This document shows, one piece after another, positions 1 through 9,055 of a stretch of DNA of 60,527 nucleotides. Numbering within the stretch: position 1 is the stretch's first letter; each line of letters opens with the position of its first letter. Under the pieces are notes generated by a model. It had not been told where the DNA came from. It saw only the letters and a list, made by a program, of their open reading frames with translations, and searched no databases. Both the position numbers and the translations under genes were made by a program. This DNA is from Lentzea aerocolonigenes (GTDB lineage Bacteria > Actinomycetota > Actinomycetes > Mycobacteriales > Pseudonocardiaceae): assembly GCF_000955955.1 (NCBI RefSeq), contig NZ_JYJG01000101.1:1-60527 (forward strand), written 5' to 3'.

Positions 1-1471
1 AACCAGTTGACGTAGAAGATCTTCGGCAGTTTCGCGGTGTCGGCGTGCTTGCCGGTGTCGATCCAGTGCTGGAAGTAGTCACCTGCGTGGTAGCCGATGA
101 ACGGCAGCATCGCCATGGGATCGCGGCGCACGACACCGACCTCGCCGGTGGCCGCGGCGGTGGTCTCCGAGGAGAGCGTGGCGGCCAGGAACACGCCGTG
201 CTGCCAGTCGAACGACTCGGTGACCAGCGGGACGGTGGTGGCGCGGCGGCCGCCGAAGAGGATCGCCGAGATGGGCACACCCCGAGGGTCGTCCCACTCC
301 GGCGCGGCGATCGGGCACTGGGCGATCGGGGTGCAGTAGCGGGAGTTCGGGTGGGACGAGAGGTCGTCGGACGCCGGAGTCCAGTCATCGCGGCGCCAGG
401 AGGTGAGGTAGTCCGGCGGGGTGTCGGTACAGCCCTCCCACCAGACGTCGCCGTCGTCGGTGAGCGCGACGTTGGTGAAGATGGAGTTGCCTTCGGCCAG
501 CGTGCGCATGGCGTTGGGATTGGTCTTCCAGCCGGTGCCGGGTGCGACGCCGAAGAAGCCGTTCTCCGGGTTGACGGCGTAGAGGCGGCCGTCGTCACCG
601 AAGCGCATCCAGGCGATGTCGTCGCCGAGGGTCTCGACCTTCCAGCCCGGGATCGAGGGTTCGAGCATGGCGAGGTTGGTCTTGCCGCACGCCGAGGGGA
701 ATGCGGCGGCGATGTAGTGGGCCCTGCCGTGCGGTGAAGTGAGTTTGAGGATCAGCATGCGTTCGGCGAGCCAGCCCTCGTCGCGGGCCATCACCGAAGC
801 GATGCGCAGGGAGTAGCACTTCTTGCCGAGCAGGGCGTTGCCGCCGTAGCCGGAACCGTAGCTCCAGATCATCCGTTCCTCGGGGAACTGGGTGATGTAC
901 TTGGTCCGGTCGCACGGCCACGGCACGTCGGCCTGGCCGGGCTTGAGCGGGGCGCCGACGGAGTGCAGGCAGCGCACGAAGTCCGCGTCCTCTCCGAACA
1001 GCGCGAGAGCGTCCGAGCCCATGCGGGTCATGATGTGCATGGAGATCACCACGTACTCGGAGTCGGTGATCTCGACGCCCAGCACGGGTTTGTCGGCGGT
1101 GATCGGTCCCATGCAGAACGGGATGACGTACATGGTGCGGCCCGCCATGCTGCCGCGTAGTGCTCGGTCATGATGACCTTCATGTCGAGCGGGTCCATCC
1201 AGTTGTTGGTGGGACCGGCGTCGGCTTCGTCGGCCGAGCAGATGTAGGTGCGGTCCTCGACTCTGGCGACATCGGTGGGGTCCGACGCGCACCAGAACGA
1301 GTTGGGCTTTTTGTCGAGCCGCACGAGCGTGCCCGCGTCGACCAGCTTGTCGGTCAGCCTGCGCCATTCCAGCGGGGAACCGTCGCACCACACCACCTGG
1401 TCGGGAGTGGTCAGCGCGGCGACCTCGGACACCCACTTCACGAGGCCGGGGTGTGCGGTGGGCGCGGTCAT
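1..1471 (-). CDS. pckG: Phosphoenolpyruvate carboxykinase (GTP), frameshifted and cut by the window edge
   Basis: Decarboxylates and phosphorylates oxaloacetate to PEP with GTP, at the gluconeogenesis/anaplerosis junction in the cytosol. Translation from ATG 1471 gives a typical GTP-PEPCK N-terminus, including [11 protein letters not shown] and [16 protein letters not shown]. After TEHY (near 1160) the frame breaks; from 1148 the next frame continues with [13 protein letters not shown]. Only 8 bases (1149-1156) lie where about 9 are expected, so one base is missing. The second frame holds the kinase motif [25 protein letters not shown] and the GTP-site segment [17 protein letters not shown]. 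It stays open to base 1, so roughly the last 120 residues lie outside. The start overlaps the upstream stop (ATGA), which indicates an operon. The product is certain. Whether the shift is real or a sequence error cannot be decided here. Confidence 0.9.
1149..1160 (-). other. Apparent -1 frameshift site in pckG
   Basis: On the minus strand the reading frame before this point ends in TEHY and the frame after it starts MAGRTMYV. The eight bases GCGGCAGC between them cannot encode the three residues that family members have here. No run of identical bases longer than two is present, so a slippery-site explanation is weak. A deletion or a base-calling error is more likely. Confidence 0.75.
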
Positions 1472-2220
1472 CGTGCGGCTCCTCGGTGCAGTGCGTCGGT
1501 GGCGAAGTCGGCGACCTGGTGGGTCAGCGCGTCGTCGGGACGCCGGGGCAGTTGTTCGCCCGGTGGGGTGGCGGCGGACAGCGCGACGGCGCAGGCGTGC
1601 TGCACGTCCGGGGTCAGCCGCGCGTGCGGGTGCTGGGTGAGCGCGTGCAGCAGGCCAGGTAGCGCGAGCATCGGGTCGCGGGCGGGGTCCGGCACGATCA
1701 CGGCCGGCGAGGCGTGGCGGGGCCTGGCGAACCTGCCGCCTCCGCCGACCAGGTTGATCACCACGTCGGCGTCGGCGGCGATGCGGCGCAAGGGAAACGC
1801 GAGCGCGTCGGCGAGGTTCCAGGTGGTGATGTCCCGGATTCCCGCCGTGAGCAGGACCGGGTTCAGCCGCGGCATGGTGTTGGCTCCCGCGATGACGACC
1901 CGGCTGGTCTCCGGCGCGCGACCGGCACGGGCCAGCGTGGTGAGCAGCGCGGCGGTCAGCGCGATGGCGGTGGTGTCCTGGTCGGTGAGCACCGGCATGT
2001 CCGTGATGAGGTCGCGCGCCTTCTGCTCACGGTCGGGCGTGGCGCGGACGAGCAGCACCGCGCTGGTGCCGGCCGGGAGGATGTGCAGCCCGTAGTCCGA
2101 GGCGATCACCCGGGCCGTCAGCCCTGCCTGTTCCTCGACCAGCGTGGCGTAGCGGCGCAGCACGGTGGTGGTGGCGCCGATCCCGCCCACCACGGCGACA
2201 ACAGCACGATTCGCGGTCAA
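1468..2220 (-). CDS. Malic-enzyme-like NAD-fold protein without the catalytic domain (250 aa)
   Basis: The middle and C-terminal parts resemble the NAD-binding half of malic enzymes. DQDTTAIA at residues 80-87 matches the malic-enzyme DDQHGTAIV element. It is followed by a Rossmann-like [14 protein letters not shown] (107-120), in which the usual GAGAAG glycines are mostly lost, and [10 protein letters not shown] near 153-162. The N-terminal 75 residues are too short for the malic catalytic domain and show no matching Tyr/Lys/acidic set, so it may be a pseudoenzyme or regulator. A TTG start at 2220 is chosen because it overlaps the upstream TGA (TTGA). The stop overlaps the pckG start (ATGA). 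The three genes therefore look translationally coupled, which suggests a role at the PEP/oxaloacetate/malate node. The function is inferred only. Confidence 0.65.
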   Translation of the reverse strand: MTANRAVVAVVGGIGATTTVLRRYATLVEEQAGLTARVIASDYGLHILPAGTSAVLLVRATPDREQKARDLITDMPVLTDQDTTAIALTAALLTTLARAGRAPETSRVVIAGANTMPRLNPVLLTAGIRDITTWNLADALAFPLRRIAADADVVINLVGGGGRFARPRHASPAVIVPDPARDPMLALPGLLHALTQHPHARLTPDVQHACAVALSAATPPGEQLPRRPDDALTHQVADFATDALHRGAAR

Positions 2221-2435
2221 CGGCCGAGTCCCGAGTTCTCCAGCAGTGCCGGGTCGATCCAGCTGGTGGTGTCGATGCCGTGCTGGGAGGCCAGGTCGAG
2301 CAGGTCGTGGATCCGGGCGCCGTGCAGGTGGATCTCGTAGTCGTGGCCGGCTTCCCTGGCCTGGTTCATCGCCACCCCGGCCTCGGCGATCTTGCTTCGC
2401 AGCTCTGCTTCGAACTCGCTCATCGTCTTCGACAT
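2217..2435 (-). CDS. Small charged helical protein, first gene of the pckG operon (72 aa)
   Basis: No known family was recognised. The start is MSKTMSEFEAEL at 2435, preceded directly by GAGGGAGAG; an ATG at 2486 would give a longer form. The N-terminal half is strongly helical and acidic/basic (SEFEAELRSKIAEAGVAMN). The second half (HDYEIHLHGARIHDLLDLA) also looks helical. No membrane segment or cysteine is seen. Its stop overlaps the TTG start of the malic-enzyme-like gene, so it is probably made together with that protein and PEP carboxykinase. It may be a small binding partner, which is inference. Confidence 0.6.
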   Translation of the reverse strand: MSKTMSEFEAELRSKIAEAGVAMNQAREAGHDYEIHLHGARIHDLLDLASQHGIDTTSWIDPALLENSGLGR

Positions 2436-2472
2436 CTCTCCCTCGTCCGCAGAATCCATCATCTGCGGACTT

Positions 2473-2492
2473 AAACAATTATGCAACTGTTT
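2473..2492. promoter_or_regulatory. 20-bp imperfect palindrome upstream of the pckG operon
   Basis: AAACAATTATGCAACTGTTT reads as AAACA-x-TT ... AA-x-TGTTT on both strands and sits in a locally AT-rich 45-bp patch. It lies 38 to 57 bp upstream of the first gene of the pckG operon, in the 94-bp gap after the hycE-like stop. The size and placement fit a TetR/GntR-type operator over the promoter. The regulator is unknown. Confidence 0.5.
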
Positions 2493-2529
2493 GGATGTGC
2501 GAGGCTGCCCACACTTGATCGGATGGGGC

Positions 2530-4002
2530 CTACAGATCGTTGCCGGCGTAGGACAGGTTGAAGCTCTTGTTGGTCAACGGGAAGTCGGGAACGATCGTGT
2601 CGGCCAGCGCGACCGGGAGTGCAGGCCAGTTGAAGAAGCTGGGGTCCACGATCTTCACCCGGCTCAGCCGCCCGTCGCCGGCCAGCTCGACGCGGTGCAC
2701 GATCGTGCCGCGCCAGCCCTCGACGATGCCGACGCCCGAGCCGCCGCTGACCCCGGCGACCGGGCCTGTCGCGCTGGTCCGGCCGCCGAGCATGTGGGTC
2801 AGGCTGGCGATCATGGCGATCGACGTCGTGATCTCCTCCGCGCGCACGAGGAAGCGGGACAACACGTCGCCGTCGGTGCGGGTGTGGACCGTGCGGGGGA
2901 ACTCCGCGGACAGGAACGGGTGGTCGTGCCGGGCGTCGACGTGCAGGCCGCTGGCACGGGCGACGACGCCGAGCGTGCCGAGGTCGGCGGCCTGGTCGCG
3001 GTGCAGCGGCGCGGTGCCGGTGAACCGGTCGGCCACCACCGTGTTGGACAGGGCCAGCTCGACGATCTCGGCCGCGTCGGCGCCGATGGCGGCCAGCTCG
3101 TGCGGGTCGGGCAGTGCGGTGATCGTGGCGCCGCCGGGGTGGATGGCGCCGCGCAGCAGGCGGTGTCCGGTGACGGTGTCGTTGATGCGCAGCAGACGTT
3201 CGCGAACGCGCTGGGAGTGGGCGTTGAGCACGCCATGAGCGACGTCGTTGCAGAGGGCGCCGATGTCGGCGATGTGGTTGTAGAGGCGTTCGAGCTCCAG
3301 CAGGATCGCGCGGATGCGTTGCGCGTCCTCGGGTACCGGCCACCGGAGTGCGTCTTCGACGGCGAGGCAGTAGGCCAGGGTGTGACCGACGGTGGTGTCA
3401 CCGCTGACCCGTTCGGCCAGCTCGATCCCCTGGTCGGAGGTGCGGCCGTGAAAGAGCTTTTCGAGTCCTCTGTGGACGAACCAGAGCCGGGCTTTGAGGT
3501 TGAGGATGGTCTCACCGACCACGGAGAAGCGGAAGTGGCCTGGGCCGATCATGCCCGCGTGCACCGGGCCGACCGGGATCTCGTACACGCCGGGGCCTTC
3601 GACCGTGCGGAAGGGGTACGGGCCGTCGACGCTGCCGAACTCGGGTGGATCGCCCGCGTCGGTGAGCATGGGGTACCAGCCCTGGGGCCAGTGGAAGTGG
3701 CGCACCAGTCGCTGCGGTAGCGGGTGGCCGGTGGGCACGATGCCGAACAGGTCGTGCATCTCGCGCTCGAACCGACCGGCGGCGAACGACAATCCGGTCA
3801 GGCTGGGCACTTCCGGGGCGTCCGGGTCGAGGGGGACGTGCAGTTCGACCCTCCGGTCCGGAGCGGAGGCGGTGAACAGGTACACCGCGCGCAACCGGTC
3901 ACCGTCGTCGTGACCGGCGGCGAGCGCGAGCCGAAAACCCTGCTCCAGCAGGGACCCGGCCTTATCCGGCAGGTCGGCCGGAGTGAGAGTCGTCGTGATC
4001 AT
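2530..4002 (-). CDS. hycE: Ehr-type large subunit (NuoC-NuoD fusion, HycE-like) without [NiFe] cysteines (490 aa)
   Basis: This is the peripheral large subunit of a group-4-hydrogenase-related membrane complex. Residues 1-135 form a NuoC-like domain (FEREMHDLFGI near 78-88). Residues 140-490 form the NuoD/HycE-like domain (VHAGMIGPGHFRF 147-159, WFVHRGLEKL 174-183). Where catalytic [NiFe] subunits have RVCGICG, this has RVSGDTTVGH (198-207). Where they have DPCxxC near the C-terminus it has DPSFFN (453-458). All four metal-binding cysteines are therefore absent, as in the energy-converting hydrogenase-related (Ehr) proteins, so hydrogen turnover is not expected. The ATG overlaps the hycQ stop (ATGA). 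It is the last gene of the operon and corresponds in order to mycobacterial Rv0087. Confidence 0.88.
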   Translation of the reverse strand: MITTTLTPADLPDKAGSLLEQGFRLALAAGHDDGDRLRAVYLFTASAPDRRVELHVPLDPDAPEVPSLTGLSFAAGRFEREMHDLFGIVPTGHPLPQRLVRHFHWPQGWYPMLTDAGDPPEFGSVDGPYPFRTVEGPGVYEIPVGPVHAGMIGPGHFRFSVVGETILNLKARLWFVHRGLEKLFHGRTSDQGIELAERVSGDTTVGHTLAYCLAVEDALRWPVPEDAQRIRAILLELERLYNHIADIGALCNDVAHGVLNAHSQRVRERLLRINDTVTGHRLLRGAIHPGGATITALPDPHELAAIGADAAEIVELALSNTVVADRFTGTAPLHRDQAADLGTLGVVARASGLHVDARHDHPFLSAEFPRTVHTRTDGDVLSRFLVRAEEITTSIAMIASLTHMLGGRTSATGPVAGVSGGSGVGIVEGWRGTIVHRVELAGDGRLSRVKIVDPSFFNWPALPVALADTIVPDFPLTNKSFNLSYAGNDL

Positions 4003-5453
4003 CGTGTCACCGCCAGAGGCTGGGTTGCCAGGTCGAGCAGGGCAGGCAGTGGTCCGGCGACGATGCCGAGCACAGCGCACGCGAGCAGCCCACCGGCCAG
4101 AGCGATCGGGATCGGCGTTGCGGCCGGGGTGTCCGATGTGGATGGTGCGCCGAGCAGCATCCGGCTGGTGTTCGTGATCAGGGCGGCGGCGATCACCAGC
4201 ACCAGCGCCAGCGCGGCAGTGGTCTGCCAGCCGAGACCGGCGGTGAAACCCGCACGGACGATGCCGAGCTCGCTGGCGAACAGGCTGAACGGAGGCAGGC
4301 CGGCCAGGGCGAGCACACCGAACCCGAAGGTCGTGGCGAGGGCGGGATGGCGGGCGATCAGGCCGCGCACACCGTCGATCTGGCTGGTGCCGGTGAACTG
4401 CAGGACGCGGCCCGCGCCGAGGAACAGCACAGCCTTGGCCAGCCCGTGCCCGAAGACGTGCAACAGTGCCGCGGTCAGTGCCAGAGGGCTGCCGATCGCG
4501 GCGCCGAAGGCGACCAGGCCGAGGTGCTCGATGCTCGAATAAGCCAGCATCCGCTTGTAGTCACGCTGTCCGATCAGCAACGACGCGGCGAGCGCGAGCG
4601 AGGCCAGCGCCATCACCGTGAGCAGGGTGCGGGCGAACCCCGCACCCAGTGCCGCGTCGCTGATCACCTTGACCCGCAGGATCGCGTAGAACGCCACCGA
4701 CAGCAGCACCCCGGACATCAGTGCCGACACCGGCGCCGGGGCCTGGGAATGCGCGTCGGGCAACCACGCGTGCAACGGGGCCAGGCCGGCCTTCGTGCCG
4801 AAACCGAGCACGAGCAACGCGATCGCGATCCGGGTCACGCCGGGGTTCAGCCCGGACGCGTGTGCGCTGAGTGTGGCGAGATCCAGGCCCGCGGTGCCAG
4901 GGGCGTGGGCGGCGGCGAAGTTGAGCACGATGGTGCCCAGCAGCGCGAGGGCGATACCGGCCGAGCAGATCACCACGTACTTCCACGCCGCCTCGACCGA
5001 GGCACGGGTGCGCCGCTGGCCGACCAGGAACGCGGTGACGATCGTGGTGGCCTCGACCGCCACCCACACCACACCGAGGTTCGCGGCGAGCACCGCGAGC
5101 GCCATGGTGGCCAGGAACAGTTGCACGAGCAGGCTGTGCCGCGCGGCAGTGCGGGCCGTGGCTCGTCCGTCGTCGATCTCCGCCCGGAAGTAGGCGGGAG
5201 TGGCGGCGGTGGCGACCAGCCCGACCGCGCCGATCACCAGCACCATGAACGCCGACAACGCATCCACCCGCAGCAATCCCGCCATCGCGGTCACCGGCCC
5301 GGACCGGCTCACCTCCACGGCGAGCACGATCGCGGTCGCCAGCACGAAGCCCGCAGAGGCGGCACTGACCCAGGTGGTGGCGCGTCGCCAACCGAAGGCC
5401 AGGTGGACGAGCGCACCGAGCACGGGCACTCCTACGGGAAGAAGAAGAGTCAT
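3999..5453 (-). CDS. hycQ: Proton-pumping-type antiporter subunit (NuoL/M/N family, HycQ/HyfF-like, 484 aa)
   Basis: This is a multi-spanning membrane subunit (about 13-14 hydrophobic segments) of the complex-I-like assembly. Family hallmarks are the helix-break motif HAWLPDAHSQAPAPVSALMS and the GQRDYKRMLAYSSIEHLG segment, with a conserved Lys in KAVLFLGAGR. Such subunits move H+ or Na+ across the membrane. The start MTLLLPVGVP overlaps the hycP stop by 4 bases, and the stop overlaps the hycE-like start. The position matches Rv0086 in mycobacteria. Confidence 0.88.
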   Translation of the reverse strand: MTLLLPVGVPVLGALVHLAFGWRRATTWVSAASAGFVLATAIVLAVEVSRSGPVTAMAGLLRVDALSAFMVLVIGAVGLVATAATPAYFRAEIDDGRATARTAARHSLLVQLFLATMALAVLAANLGVVWVAVEATTIVTAFLVGQRRTRASVEAAWKYVVICSAGIALALLGTIVLNFAAAHAPGTAGLDLATLSAHASGLNPGVTRIAIALLVLGFGTKAGLAPLHAWLPDAHSQAPAPVSALMSGVLLSVAFYAILRVKVISDAALGAGFARTLLTVMALASLALAASLLIGQRDYKRMLAYSSIEHLGLVAFGAAIGSPLALTAALLHVFGHGLAKAVLFLGAGRVLQFTGTSQIDGVRGLIARHPALATTFGFGVLALAGLPPFSLFASELGIVRAGFTAGLGWQTTAALALVLVIAAALITNTSRMLLGAPSTSDTPAATPIPIALAGGLLACAVLGIVAGPLPALLDLATQPLAVTR

Positions 5454-6103
5454 CAGTCGCGCAACTCCCGCAGTTCGTCGAGATCGGTGTCGCCGAAGGT
5501 CTCCCGCATCCGGGTGGTGAGCACCTGCAGGACCAGCACCGCCAGCAGGACGTCGAGCGACACCCCGAGCTCCACCACCAGGCCGACGCTCGTGGTGGTG
5601 AGGAAGCCGACCGCGGTGATCCCGTTGTCCATCAACAAGAAGCCGACCAGCTGCGACAGCGCGCGCCGCCGGGTGACAAGCACGAAGAACCCGATCAGCA
5701 CCACCGTCACGCCGACCGGGATGGCCTGGGTCGCCGCCGAAGGCGCCAAGGCCACCAGCGGTTGCGACACCGCGTAGGCCAGCAGTGTCAGCGCGGCCGC
5801 GGCCAGCAGCGACGCGGACACGTTCACCAGCGGGCTGGCCTCCCGCCGTGACTCCCCCGCACCGGCCAGCGCCCGGCGCAACAGGTACGGCAACACGCCT
5901 GCCCGTAACACGAACACGCCCAGGGCGACGGCCCACAGCTCCGCGGAGTTCTCGTGCGCGGCCAGCACTCCCACGAGAACAGCGAGCGCGGCGCCCTGCA
6001 ACGCGAACACCCGGATGATCACCACGAGCTCGCGGCGCCACAGCACCAGCACGGCGGTCAGCAACAGCGCGCCGCAGGCCAGGTCGAGCAGCTGGACGTA
6101 CAC
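5453..6103 (-). CDS. hycP: NuoK-like membrane subunit (HycP/HyfE-like, 216 aa)
   Basis: This small hydrophobic subunit has about seven segments and resembles HyfE of hydrogenase-4 and Rv0085. GTG 6103 (VYVQLLDLACG) is chosen because it follows AAAGGGGAACT and lies 10 bases after the hycD stop; no earlier start gives a clean hydrophobic N-terminus. The motif LLMDNGITAVGF resembles the NuoK-type helix. The tail FGDTDLDELRELRD is charged and presumably cytosolic. The stop overlaps the hycQ start. Confidence 0.82.
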   Translation of the reverse strand: MYVQLLDLACGALLLTAVLVLWRRELVVIIRVFALQGAALAVLVGVLAAHENSAELWAVALGVFVLRAGVLPYLLRRALAGAGESRREASPLVNVSASLLAAAALTLLAYAVSQPLVALAPSAATQAIPVGVTVVLIGFFVLVTRRRALSQLVGFLLMDNGITAVGFLTTTSVGLVVELGVSLDVLLAVLVLQVLTTRMRETFGDTDLDELRELRD

Positions 6104-6113
6104 AGTTCCCCTT

Positions 6114-7061
6114 TCAGGCCAAGAAGAACGAGGCCGCGACGGCCAGCAACGCGAGCAGGAACGATCCGGCCAGCAGTTCGGGCACCCGGAACAGCCGCAG
6201 CTTGGCCACGAACACCTCGGCGGCCGCGAGCAACCCGCCCAGCACACCGACCTTCACCATCAGGGCCAGTACGCCGATCAGCACCGCCAGCGGCGTGGCC
6301 TCGGTAGCGATTCCCCACGGTGCGAACAAGTTCGCCAGCAAACCGAGGAACACCGACAACCGCATGGCCGAGGCCAGTTCCACCAACGCCAGATCAGGGC
6401 CCGCATACTCCAGCACCATCGCTTCGTGGACCATCGTCAGCTCAAGATGCGTCGACGGGTTGTCCACCGGGATGCGTCCCGTCTCGGCCACGATCACCAC
6501 GACCAGCGCGACCGCGGCCAGCAGACTCACCGGCGAGATCACCCGCGCGGGATCCTGCAGCGTCGACGAGACGATCGTGCCCAGGTTCGTCGACCCGACC
6601 CGCACCGACAAAGCGAAGATCGCCACCAGCAGCGTCGGCTCGACCAGCGCCAGGATCGTCATCTCCCGGCTGGCGCCCATCCCGCCGAACGCCGTGCCCG
6701 TGTCCAACCCCGCCAACGCGAGCGCCACCGCACCCAGTGCCAGCAACGCCACCACCGCGAACAGGTCCGCCACCGGGTCCAGCGCGGATTCCGTCGCGAC
6801 GAACGGCACCACGACCGCGACGACCAGCGTCGTTGCCACCAGCACCAGCGGCGCGAACCGGAACACCTCGCTCGTGCCCCGCGGGGCTATCCGCTCCTTG
6901 CGCAGCAGCTTGCGCAGATCACGCCACGGCTGCCCGACACCCGCACCGGCACGTCCCTCCAGCCGGGCCCGCACCTGCCGCATCACCCCGACCAGCAACG
7001 GCGAACCGGCCACGATCAGCACCGGCTGCACCACACCACCGACCACGCCCAAAGCGCTCAT
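6114..7061 (-). CDS. hycD: NuoH-like membrane subunit (HycD/HyfC-like, 315 aa)
   Basis: This is the membrane anchor that joins the peripheral arm to the antiporter subunits in complex-I-like machines. Eight hydrophobic segments are visible. The NuoH/HycD signatures are ASREMTILALVEP in the middle and ETGRIPVDNPSTHLELTM with HEAMVLEYAGPDLALVE further on. These carry the acidic residues thought to couple redox change to ion movement. ATG 7061 overlaps the HyfB stop (ATGA). It corresponds to Rv0084. Confidence 0.88.
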   Translation of the reverse strand: MSALGVVGGVVQPVLIVAGSPLLVGVMRQVRARLEGRAGAGVGQPWRDLRKLLRKERIAPRGTSEVFRFAPLVLVATTLVVAVVVPFVATESALDPVADLFAVVALLALGAVALALAGLDTGTAFGGMGASREMTILALVEPTLLVAIFALSVRVGSTNLGTIVSSTLQDPARVISPVSLLAAVALVVVIVAETGRIPVDNPSTHLELTMVHEAMVLEYAGPDLALVELASAMRLSVFLGLLANLFAPWGIATEATPLAVLIGVLALMVKVGVLGGLLAAAEVFVAKLRLFRVPELLAGSFLLALLAVAASFFLA

Positions 7062-9055
7062 CGGGTCACCGCCAGCAAAATCAGCACGCCGCACACCGCG
7101 TAGAAGCCGTAACCGAGATAGCGGTGCACGCTGCCCGGTGCAAGCCCGCGCCCGGCCCTGCCCCACGCGGCGATCAGCCGCAGCACCGGCTGGTACAGGC
7201 GCCGCTCGATCCGGTCGGGCACCTTTCGCCGGTATTCGACGGCCTGCACGAGATAGCGCGACTCCTGGTGATGTGACACGTCCACGTCCAGCTCCGGCTG
7301 CACCACGTCGTCGAACACCCGCTGCAACGGCTCGGCGAACGACGTCGCCGTGTACTCCATCCGCGCCGACATCGGTCCCCCACCGCAGTCCCACAACCGC
7401 GCCGTCCGGCGAACCCGCCGTACCGCTGCAGTCCGCACCACACCCGCCACCACGACCACCGCAGCGACGAGCCCCAGAGCCAGCAGCAGCGGCGACAAAG
7501 CCCCAGTGACCTGATCCAGCCGCAGAATCACGTCTCCGGACACCGCAACTCCCCCGGCCGCGGCCTGGACCGCCGGCAGAATCCCGGCCGGCCACAGCGC
7601 GAGCACCACGCAGACCACCGCGGCAACGCCCATCCCGGCGAGCATGGTGAGCGGGCTCTCGTGCGCGTCCACCACGGCATCGCTGCGAGGTTTGGCCAGG
7701 AATCCCACCCCGAACGCCTTCACGAACGTGGCCACCGCGAGCCCCGCCGTCAACGCCACCGCGGCCACCGCAACCGGCATCGCGATCGCCGCGGCCACCC
7801 CGCCCGCGGGCAAGCCGTGGATCAACGCCTGCAACAACAACCACTCCGACACGAACGCCGTCCCCGGCGGCAACGCCGACGCCGCCAGCGCCCCCACCCC
7901 GAACGCCGCCGTCGTCACCGGCATGACCGGCCGCAACCCACCGAGCGCATCGAGATCGCGGGTACCGGTCGCGTGCAGCACCGACCCCGCCGCGAGGAAC
8001 AGCACCGTCTTGAACGCCGCGTGCCCGACCAGGTGCAGCAGTGCCGCGGTCAACGCCAGCGCGGCCAGGGCGTGATCACCGGAGGACGCGAACAGCCCGG
8101 CCGCGCCGACCCCGATGAGCACCAGCCCCATGTTCTCGGTCGTCGACAGGCCCAGCAGCCGCTTCAGGTCCGAGCTCATCGCGGCCTGCAGAATCCCGTA
8201 CACCGCCGACACCGCACCCAGCGCGAGCACCAGCAGCCACCACCACGCTGGACCCCCACCGAGCAGATCGACGCCAACCCGCACCACCCCGTACACCCCG
8301 AGGTTCACCATCGCCGCCGACATCAACGCCGACACGTGACTCGGGGCCTCCGGATGCGCCCGCGGCAACCACGCGTGCAACGGCACGATGCCCGCCTTGG
8401 ACGCGAAACCCGCCAACGTCAACACGAACACCACGCCCGCCACCGCAGGCGACAGCTGCCGTCCCGCCTCGCGCAACGCCGTGAACGAGTCATCCGGCGC
8501 CTGCGCGACGAACACCATCAGTCCAATCAGGACGGACACGAAACCCAGGTGCGTCATCACCGCGTACCACCGGCCGGCCGACGCCACCCGCGGGCCGCGC
8601 CGGTGCTCCGCGACCACGAGCACCAACGATGCCAGTGCCATCAGTTCCCAGCACACCAGCAACGTGCCCACGTTCGCTGCCGCCGGGACGAGCACCATCG
8701 CCACCACGAACACCGGTAATGCCGTCTGCACACCACGTGCCCGCAGGTCCGCCGTGTCCGCATAGGACACCGAGTAGATCCCTGCCGCCACGGCGACGCC
8801 GCCGGTCACCGCCACGAACAACGCGCCCAGCGGATCCAGCGTCAACGACACGCCTGACAGCGGCAAGACATCAGGCAGCACAACGGAAAACGAGCCTCCG
8901 GCCAGCGCCGCGGCCCCTGCGGCCACCGCGGCCGCGCCCGTCAATGCCGTCCCCGTACCGATCAGCGCCGGCCGCGCGGGGAGGAGGGCAGCGATCAGCG
9001 CGGTCATCAGTCCGATGGCCACGGCCGCGGCCATCCCTGTCGCAGCGAGGTTCAT
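7058..9055 (-). CDS. hyfB: Large antiporter-type subunit (HyfB/HycC-like, 665 aa)
   Basis: This is the largest membrane subunit of the Ehr-like complex, from the NuoL/M/N family, with about 15 or more hydrophobic segments. The core motif LHAWLPRAHPEAPSHVSALM is present, followed by SSDLKRLLGLSTTENMGLV and LVGHAAFKTVLFLAAGS. The last about 100 residues form a soluble tail (DDVVQPELDVDVSHHQESR) and a final hydrophobic helix, as in HyfB/HycC. ATG 9055 overlaps the NuoB-like stop (ATGA) and the stop overlaps the hycD start. It corresponds to Rv0083. Confidence 0.87.
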   Translation of the reverse strand: MNLAATGMAAAVAIGLMTALIAALLPARPALIGTGTALTGAAAVAAGAAALAGGSFSVVLPDVLPLSGVSLTLDPLGALFVAVTGGVAVAAGIYSVSYADTADLRARGVQTALPVFVVAMVLVPAAANVGTLLVCWELMALASLVLVVAEHRRGPRVASAGRWYAVMTHLGFVSVLIGLMVFVAQAPDDSFTALREAGRQLSPAVAGVVFVLTLAGFASKAGIVPLHAWLPRAHPEAPSHVSALMSAAMVNLGVYGVVRVGVDLLGGGPAWWWLLVLALGAVSAVYGILQAAMSSDLKRLLGLSTTENMGLVLIGVGAAGLFASSGDHALAALALTAALLHLVGHAAFKTVLFLAAGSVLHATGTRDLDALGGLRPVMPVTTAAFGVGALAASALPPGTAFVSEWLLLQALIHGLPAGGVAAAIAMPVAVAAVALTAGLAVATFVKAFGVGFLAKPRSDAVVDAHESPLTMLAGMGVAAVVCVVLALWPAGILPAVQAAAGGVAVSGDVILRLDQVTGALSPLLLALGLVAAVVVVAGVVRTAAVRRVRRTARLWDCGGGPMSARMEYTATSFAEPLQRVFDDVVQPELDVDVSHHQESRYLVQAVEYRRKVPDRIERRLYQPVLRLIAAWGRAGRGLAPGSVHRYLGYGFYAVCGVLILLAVTR

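Noticed and set aside
2392..3720. Long plus-strand frame (442 codons) opposite the HycE-like gene
   Set aside because: It is the mirror of a gene with clear NuoC/NuoD domains; it has no domain, start signal or proper composition of its own.
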